Source: Mimachlamys varia (taxonomy: Eukaryota; Mollusca; Bivalvia; Pectinida; Pectinidae). From it: 64,000 nucleotides of DNA. The stretch is taken from contig OX392529.1 of the NCBI GenBank assembly GCA_947623455.1, positions 55,385,186 to 55,449,185 of the forward strand. Direction: 5' to 3'. The position numbers and the translations under genes are program-made. Shown here piece after piece: positions 57,196 through 64,000 of this stretch (its first letter is position 1; each line of letters opens with the position of its first letter). The notes below the pieces were generated by a model. The model saw only the letters and a program-made list of their open reading frames with translations. It ran no database searches and was not told where the DNA came from.

Positions 57196-59783
57196 CTGAA
57201 ATTGAAGTCAGAAAATGTATTATAGTTTAGAAATAAACGAATATATTTCAAAATTTACATTTACATGGTAACTACTTGAAATTAATAATATGATTTTAAG
57301 TTAGACCGTCACGTCGAATTTCAATAATGTTTTTTTGTTTTGGAAATATGTCAGGAAATTCTTTAAAACAACGTAAATAACGGATTTTCATTGTAAATCA
57401 TATGACTGAGAGTTATTTATGACATGAAAGATAAATTTGGCTCGAAAAATGTTCATGATAATATATAATGTACAGAAAGTGATACACAAGATCGACCATG
57501 TGGATATCAATTATCAAAAAAACATTCATGAATTCACAAACTTTTGCAGAATAATATAGTTATCGGTGAATTCATAATATTATGTATTTGATTTTGTGAA
57601 AGTCATCTCAATAGTAGGCATAGATAAGTAACGGATATTGAAAGTAATAAGTGAAAAATCCATTTCTAAATAAAAGCTGAAACCATGACAACCAGTGTCG
57701 CCTTAATACAGTGAATACTTAAAAAAGGAGGACAAATAGAAATAAGCAAGTTCTTGCTTATTTTTTTTATACTGATGTGAGTTTTATTTCTCATGATTCC
57801 TCTATTTAATGTATAGACCTATTACATGTAGTTTGAATAAACAACAGATGATGTCATTAAAGATGACGTAACACACAAATATGATTCACCTTTTAAATTT
57901 AGTAATAGATACAGTATTCCGAAATTTAAACTGCATCATACAGCTGTTTCGTCCTCCTAGGACTCTTCAGTGATACTAGGGGCAAAAAGTGGGAATCCAA
58001 AATTCCTAAACTAATGTAGAAGCAGAAGGGCCAGGTGCGTGAAACCCTTTTAATTCATGAATTTAGAAGCAAAAATAAACTATTAAATTAGTCACATTAT
58101 TTTTGTAAGGTTAGATAACATAATTTTTTTTATATTTTTTTTTCAGTATCATCCTTATTAGAGTTGTTACGGGAAATAGCCAACTTCGTGTAGAAAAAGA
58201 AAAAAAACCCAGCTAATTTTTTAAAGAGCCTTTGTCCAGTCTCCTTTGTAAACAGAAGAGAGAGAAAATAAAATAACTTGGTCATTGTTTAAAGAAACCA
58301 TGTCAACTTAAACTCCGAACCCCCTTGTCAATATTCTCTACACGGAAATACAGTGTAAGCCATAAATTTAGAGCATATCATGTAAATACAGTGTGTAAGT
58401 TTATCAGGTTTTCATTTTGTACTTTTTACATCATGTGATTGGAATATTTTATAGCAAATTAATTGTGATGTCAAAGATATTAATATGGCGGAAATGTTCA
58501 TTTATAAAGGTTTTCATAGAAGGTGTTGATTTTGACAAACAAAAGCTCAGAACAAAAACGAACATATCTTTGAATCTGCACTTGTTTTACAGTTGACGTA
58601 TTGTAATCCTGAATAAACAGATGTGTCTTTTTATATGTGTGTGTTACGTCATCTTGTAGCAAATTAATTGTGATGTTTAAGATAATTATTAATATGGCGT
58701 AAATGTTCATTTAAAGATTTTCACATAGAAAGTGTTGATTTTGACAAACAAAAGCACGGAACAAAAATGAACATAGCTTTGAATCTGTACTTGTTTGTTA
58801 CAGTTGACGTATTGTAATCTTGTATAAACATATGTGTCTTTTTATGACTTACGTGTATATCACTTTTAATAATGATCTATCTGCCTAATTTATTTGGACC
58901 TAACGATACACTATTTTATTTTTTTACCCAGAAAGTTGTATGCATTGTATTTAGTTTAGTTTTAGTTCGGATTGAATTATATATATAAAAAAAAACTGAG
59001 CAGGTAAAGTAGACGAACTGTAACATCTTTGCATGTCAGACATTCTTTCATTCCCGGCATTTCTTTACTTTCACCTTTATTTTGCTGTTACCTACATGTA
59101 GCAACTATTGCAATACAACAAGTATATTGTCTATTTCATAGACGTAATAACTATACATATATGTGTATTGTCTATGAAATAATTTGTTTATATTTTCAAC
59201 ACAATTGAAAAACCTGTAATGTATTATGTTACACAACAAATACAAAATGTATTCAAATGGTGAAAACTTGAAAACTTTTATTTCATTATTAACTAAAATT
59301 GCACAGATAGGAAATACATTGTACGGGGGTCCAAACATCAACATAAATAGGTTTTGTTTGTTTGTTTGTTTTTGTCAAATGTGTTATTTGTTTTTCTTAG
59401 AATTTCATCGATTTAAAACAAATTGATTTCGAAAATTCGAAATTACTTGTTAATTTGTCTCTATAGTGATAGTGTAAAGTATTTTATTGAGGTTCCTTAT
59501 GAAATGGTTATGTTATGTGTCCATTCGCTATTCTGCGACATAAAAACTAAATGTGTATTTATACTTATAAAATATGTTTATCAGTGACAGTCATTTAAAC
59601 ACAGACTTTGATATGGTATTTATATATTGTATCTAAACGTTTTATTAAACAAAATACGATTACATTTATCATACATTTCTGAAAAAGTCATTTTCCTTAG
59701 AATTATATTGTCTTTTAAGAAATAATTATCAAACAGAAATATCGCTTAAACAGACATGTTTTGAAATCCGATCCCGTGTTTAC
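57196..59783 (-). other. Intron inside the Mox homeodomain (between residues 44 and 45)
   Basis: The intron has GT at its 5' end (59783) and AG at its 3' end, in phase 0. It is AT-rich with no coding signal. It holds a roughly 203-bp tandem duplication (58454-58860) and short poly-A/T runs. The 44/45 position is a known intron site in several Antp-class homeobox genes, including Mox. Confidence 0.88.
58454..58860. repeat. Two-copy tandem repeat, unit about 203 bp, inside the Mox intron
   Basis: AGCAAATTAATTGTGATGT recurs at 58454 and about 58657. Both copies continue through AATATGG-CG, AAATGTTCATTT, GTGTTGATTTTGACAAACAA, GAACATA, ACTTG and CAGTTGACGTATTGTAAT. Copy two has small indels and substitutions. 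No coding potential is seen. Confidence 0.85.
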
Positions 59784-59956
59784 CTGGCGTTCTGTTAGAT
59801 CTAGTGCAACGGCTATTTCATACCGCCTAAGTCTGGTCAGGTAGTTGTGGATACCGAACTCTTTCTCCAGTTCCCTGATTTGATTTTTAGAAAAGGCTGT
59901 CCTCTCTTTTCTGGGCTTGGACGATAGATCTAATTTGAATGCCGGACTGTCTCCCT
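59784..59956 (-). CDS. Mox: Mox/Meox homeobox gene, internal exon (N-terminal 44 residues of homeodomain)
   Basis: Seen: on the minus strand a TTTTTCTAG acceptor just above 59956 opens a 173-nt exon that ends CAG/GTAAAC at 59784. It encodes about 13 residues ([13 protein letters not shown]) and then homeodomain positions 1-44: [20 protein letters not shown], then [20 protein letters not shown], then TERQ. R5, F8, L16, F20, Y25 and R31 are all present. Known: KERTAFxKxQIxELExEF with [22 protein letters not shown] is the Mox/Meox signature and separates it from Hox, Gbx and Cdx. The exon starts with the last two bases of a split codon, so at least one further coding exon lies upstream. I found no convincing candidate for it up to base 64000. 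A second AG two bases further in (start at 59954) would also keep the frame. Confidence 0.93.
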
Positions 59957-60685
59957 CTAGAAAAATGAAACAAAGTCATGGATTGATTAAATTACTTCAT
60001 TTATGTAGGCGAATATTTTCATAACAGTGTGTTATTGTACGCGAGATTAGGACACTCAAAAACAGCATTCAATGCCTAATCAAACCTCTGTATAAAATAT
60101 ATTGATTACATAGATAACATAGGCCTCCATACATCTTTCAACCGATGTTTAGCTTTGGTGGCTGCAAAAGGTTCATATATTGTTTAAGATTTTGCATTAA
60201 GTGATGACAAAAAAAGTCTTTCTACACCAGATTCTCCACAGATTTATCATCACGTTACGTTTGTAATATTTGCAGAATCTCAAAAGACCTTGAGGTCTCA
60301 ATGCCTTAAGTTGAGGAATTCGCCTTAATTTCTGCAATACATTCCTGTGGGGATATTTTGAGTTCCCTTAGTTAAGGAACGTCGATGAAACCGTGCCCAG
60401 AGACAACGTATTTTGTTTTTCAATTATTTGTATTTTTTGTTGTTGTAACTACAACATATATTTTTCAAGCAAGTTTTATTTTATCTTGATATAATTTAAT
60501 TATTTTTGGAAAAAGAATGCTCTCGTTTAATAATGCTTTGGATGTCCCTCCCGATGATTTAATGCAGAACCGGGACAATGGTTGAGACTTTACACCATAC
60601 CTCCAGAACTGTGCAATTTTATATGATTCTTTACAAACAGATTGGACACAGACATTATTTTGTTTTAGATTGTTCGGTATAGTTA
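59957..60685. other. Upstream Mox intron sequence, nothing recognised
   Basis: Sequence 5' of the internal exon on the minus strand; no further coding exon seen. Confidence 0.5.
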
Positions 60686-60689
60686 TCAA

Positions 60690-60925
60690 AATAAATAAGA
60701 GAATACCGAAGCGTTAAAAAATCATAATCCAAACTCAAAATCGATTAAACCAGGGGCAAAAAAGGGAACAAATGAAAGATTTACATGGAGACTCTTGTAA
60801 AAGTACAAGAGAATAAGACCAGGTGTTCCGGAATTGTAAGCGTCTTCTGCTTCATCGACGACACCCGCCATGTAAATCTTTGTCACATCCATGTAAACAT
60901 CAAGTAAACACATTAATGAGCATAC
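60690..60925 (-). repeat. Dispersed repeat R (copy 2, minus strand)
   Basis: Contains the conserved short frame MAGVVDEAEDAYNSGTPGLI, then LLYFYKSLHVN, followed by GGTTTAATCGATTTTGAGTT and GGATTATG. It lies in the presumed upstream intron of Mox. Confidence 0.85.
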
Positions 60926-60929
60926 TCAA

Positions 60930-61354
60930 AAAACGCCCATCTTCATTATGTGTTATTGTAATTTTTTTAACTATATAGTTGTGCATTAATAGATATGAAC
61001 GATATTAGCCAGGTCTGGCCCTGACCCAGACATCTATCTGTCAAAATGTCTAAGTCTGTTTGGTGTTAAGGCATGAGGAAACTGGCTTGTACGATATGTG
61101 ATATTAAGATGAAAACATCATATTCAATCATAAAGGAAACACTGCAAAATTAATTACATTTTAGAGTTATCATTTTGTTCAAATATCTATTATGGAAACC
61201 ATTAAATCGACAGAGTTGCATTTCTGTTGTAGAATGCATTTCATTTCTATTTTGAAACACTTTTCCTTAAAGTTGTTGCTACTGCTGTTAACAGGTATGT
61301 ACACGTGTACTGAATAGACTGTTGTTTTGAAGTATTTTATGTTACTTCCACGTC
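60930..61354. other. Noncoding AT-rich sequence, nothing recognised
   Basis: No supported feature. Confidence 0.5.
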
Positions 61355-61358
61355 TTAA

Positions 61359-61711
61359 AGGCCCAATATATGTAACTTCAGGAATTTTTTCGGGATTCTG
61401 AAAAATTCTGAAAAAAATTCAGTTGATAACCATGCAAAACAAACAAGAAACTCTTGACAGAAAAATCCAAAGAATTGAAAAAAGTTCAGGTGGAGCCCAC
61501 TTCAACAACAAGCCGAAGTTAGAAGACAGTTCAAAATGGACGCGCGTTTACAAATACCGAGTTTCAATTGCTGTTCTACCGGTAACCTCGTACGAATTCA
61601 TCTTGAAATATTGCTGATATCAGTTAATCTTAACTAAATCTGTAAATATAAAAAAGTTATTAGGCTTGATTTTCGATTCAAGTTTTGGCGAAAGTAACGT
61701 ATATTGGGCCT
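61359..61711. mobile_element. MITE flanked by TTAA, copy 2 (353 bp, inverted relative to copy 1)
   Basis: TTAA then AGGCCCAATATATGTAACTT at the left. Inverted AGGCCCAATATACGTTACTT at the right, followed by TTCA (TTAA with one change). The 64-codon frame inside is not a gene. Confidence 0.85.
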
Positions 61712-63135
61712 TTCAAGGTATTGACACCTGTCCTTAAAAAAGATTGTAGATTATAACAAACATTTGTACTTTTAATTTGTTTGATTTTTTTGTATTTTGT
61801 TTTTGTTATTTTTTTTTTCTTTTCTTTGTTTTTTATTGTATCATTTTTTTCTCACGGATTTCTTTTTTATTCTCCATATAAATATATATTTTTTTTTCTA
61901 AAAAAGAATATAATTACTAAATACAAACCCCAAAATGTAAGCTATTGTTTGTTACAATGTTCAGTGGATATTCTTGGGTTGGCCTTTGAAATAGCTGAGG
62001 AAATGGAACTTTCCGGTAGGTTTACTCTACAGATATACATAAAACTGCGGACCTAATAATTTAATAATCATTAATCGCCTAACTAGCCGACAACCACTGA
62101 CCCAACACCCGGGGCTATCAACCCCTGGCGGTAATTCATTCCGGCGCTTGTCCGTCTGCGGTTTTGTCTTTTACTATAGCATGTCTGGTAAGGTAACTAA
62201 CGGGAACTCGACTTCATTCAGATATTTTTTTTTTAATTTTGAGGAGAGCTCAATATAAAGTTATTGTTGCATTGTATTTAATGTTGTTCAGATTTATAAT
62301 TTTCTTTCATCTTAGATAGAAAACCTTAAACATCTACCAAAGTGTATTTATATAATGTTTTTCGACGACTTAAAATAATTTGACTTTCTGTGAAGTTAAC
62401 CCCCTATTAAGGCCCCTGTTACAGTACTGAATAGCTGAAATTCGACAATTAAACAGATAGAGTGAAACTCTTCAAATGTTGCGAAAGGTTAATTGTAGAA
62501 ATGCAGCACAGGTTGTCGATGGAGTGATAACGACGGATAAAGTAAATTAAGTAATTTCTAAGCTCTTAAACCAATCACCGGACCGTCAGATCCGACAACG
62601 AGTCAAAACCGCTTCATTGAAATTGTTTACGCAGAGAAGTTAAATGTGCATTATATTTATCTATGGGGCTAATTAAAGGTAACCATTCATTAAAGAATAA
62701 TCTAAACTGAATGTGTGGGTGAAATCAGTGATTCTACGAACAAGACCTTGAGGTCAGAAATCAACTGCCTACGTTTGATTTGGGTGTTCTGTTGAATGGT
62801 ACGGGCACGTGTTTAGTCGTATCACAAACAACCATCTACACCACAACACAACGTTTTATTATTTTATTTCTGTACGTAGGTGTGTTTCAGATTAGTTTTA
62901 ACAACGAGAAAGTAAAGTCATCTAGCAGTACAAAGACATTTTCACCATAACTAAAAATGCTTCGTTTTGCACACCATGTATGACTAAAATAAGCGAAAAT
63001 AAAAGTTTAAACAGGAAAAAAAGGTTCTTGTTATAATAGGCTGAACTTAAATGCTGACAAACACAAGGATTCGAGAGATGCACTCTGGACAAGTTTTATG
63101 GTCACCATCTTTGTCTAATTGGGAAATATTCTGTA
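61712..63135. other. Noncoding sequence; T-rich tract at 61775-61915
   Basis: Poly-T with scattered C and A gives a Phe-rich frame that is an artefact. No Mox upstream exon and no other feature was found. Confidence 0.5.
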
Positions 63136-63138
63136 TCT

Positions 63139-63440
63139 TTAAGTGATATGAAGATGGTCGTTTTTGAGTTTGCTTATTAGTGTGTTTACTTATTGTGAAT
63201 GACAATGATATTCGGTTCTCATTCTGAGAACTTGATGTTTACTTGGCTGTGACAAAGACACACATGGCGGGTGTCGTCGATGAAGCAGAAGTTCCTTACT
63301 CTTCCGGAACACCTGGTCTTATTCTCTTGTGCTTTTACGAGAGTCTCCATCTTAATCTTTCTTTTGTTCCTATTTTGCCTCTAGTTTAATCGATTTTGAG
63401 TTCGGATTATGGTTTTGTTGACACTATGGTATTCTCTGAT
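63139..63440 (+). repeat. Dispersed repeat R (copy 3)
   Basis: Begins AAGTGATATGAAGATGGTCG. It contains a 41-codon frame at 63264-63389 starting MAGVVDEAEVPYSSGTPGLI and ending at TAA, then ATCGATTTTGAGTTCGGATT and ATGGTTTTGTTGACACT. This is the most complete copy. Confidence 0.85.
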
Positions 63441-63477
63441 TATTTTGACTGAAGTAAACCAAAATAAGCATTTCAAA

Positions 63478-63551
63478 CGGTACTGGTAATCGACCGATGT
63501 TCTATTGCTTGAGGCCTCGAGCAATAGAACATCGGTCGATTACCAGTACCG
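63478..63551. repeat. 74-bp palindrome, 33-bp arms with one mismatch
   Basis: CGGTACTGGTAATCGACCGA, TGTTCTATTGCTT, centre GAGGCCTC, then the inverse arm. The arms differ at one base (T/C next to the centre). The centre is itself palindromic and contains AGGCCT. Confidence 0.95.
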
Positions 63552-63554
63552 AGG

Positions 63555-64000
63555 GTCAAATATTCTGGACTATTGCACAGACACCCATGATATACTTGTT
63601 TTATTAACTAAACACTAAAACTTACTTTGAATCACTGAAATTGTTTATTTTATTAACATTTTTTTGAATAATAATAGATCAATTCTATAATGTATACCGT
63701 GAGTAATAACCACAAAAATTCCAATCCGTATTCATTTGCGACTCCAAATCTAAACTTTTCTGTAGAAATCGCCAAGTCTGTTGTTGTCTGGTAGCATTGA
63801 CATCTGACTGACTTTGACGCTTGAAAGGGCAGGAAACGTCACGTGGTGTTCAATAGTTCGAACGTGACCGTGCAAAAGTGCTTTTAGCCGTGCAATAGTT
63901 CATTTCACCAGTAAATGGTTCAAAATATAGCTTATGCGTATAGTTAAGGAAAATCAAATGCATTATGTTATAATTGTTGATATCTATGATAACAATCTTG
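63555..64000. other. Noncoding sequence to the window end
   Basis: Nothing recognised. CGTGCAAAAGTGC and CGTGCAATAGTTC form a short imperfect repeat near 63870-63900. Confidence 0.5.

Noticed and set aside
61781..62056. 91-codon Phe-rich frame resembling a membrane protein
   Set aside because: It is the translation of a T-rich low-complexity tract.
59960..64000. Mox upstream coding exon
   Set aside because: No minus-strand frame with a matching donor phase or Mox-like N-terminus was found. The frames here belong to dispersed repeat R or a MITE.

Overview
The window reads as AT-rich animal genomic DNA, most likely from a mollusc and probably a bivalve. It has no operon-like gene packing, and every long open frame that sits in a tandem repeat is an artefact. 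The one confidently recognised gene is split by introns with GT/AG splice sites. The rest is dominated by tRNA-derived SINEs, short inverted-repeat transposons, palindromic elements and minisatellites of the kinds common in bivalve genomes. The taxon is an inference from repeat style; nothing here names the species.

Gene content is low. On the minus strand, 59956-56953 carries the last two coding exons of a Mox/Meox-type homeobox gene. The homeodomain is split between residues 44 (Q) and 45 (V) by a 2.6 kb intron, and all key homeodomain residues are intact. The upstream coding exon(s) must lie beyond base 64000 or be unrecognised. A second, weaker minus-strand candidate is a possible first coding exon at 31788-31575 with a good acceptor upstream and a donor at its end; I do not recognise its product. 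Several patches (about 9.5, 30.6 and 38.7 kb) look like promoter or first-exon sequence followed by a consensus splice donor, but this is inference only.

Layout: 0.6-1.1 kb inverted-repeat transposon; 3.05-5.76 kb a 35/40-bp minisatellite; 5.766-17.799 kb a 12.0 kb block bounded by 22-bp inverted repeats and TA dinucleotides that interrupts that minisatellite; 17.80-18.71 kb the rest of the minisatellite, which also contains a duplicated, uninterrupted copy of the insertion site. Inside the 12 kb block are two 11-bp-unit arrays near its ends, a decayed retroelement ORF fragment (7.5-7.7 kb), a 38-bp minisatellite (10.0-11.8 kb) and tiny palindromic insertions. 20.3-20.6 kb is a 37-bp minisatellite; 24.2-26.8 kb is a long satellite tract whose unit changes stepwise; 28-38 kb is very AT-rich and carries three full SINEs; 38-54 kb is a mosaic of palindromic elements, MITEs and tandem repeats, including a transposon nested in another; 54-64 kb holds the Mox exons and further mobile elements in and around its introns.

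The most notable items are the 12 kb insertion with its in-window empty-site copy, a family of 22-39 bp palindromes flanked by 7-bp direct repeats, and a palindromic MITE family whose insertions are flanked by CCWGG pentamers.
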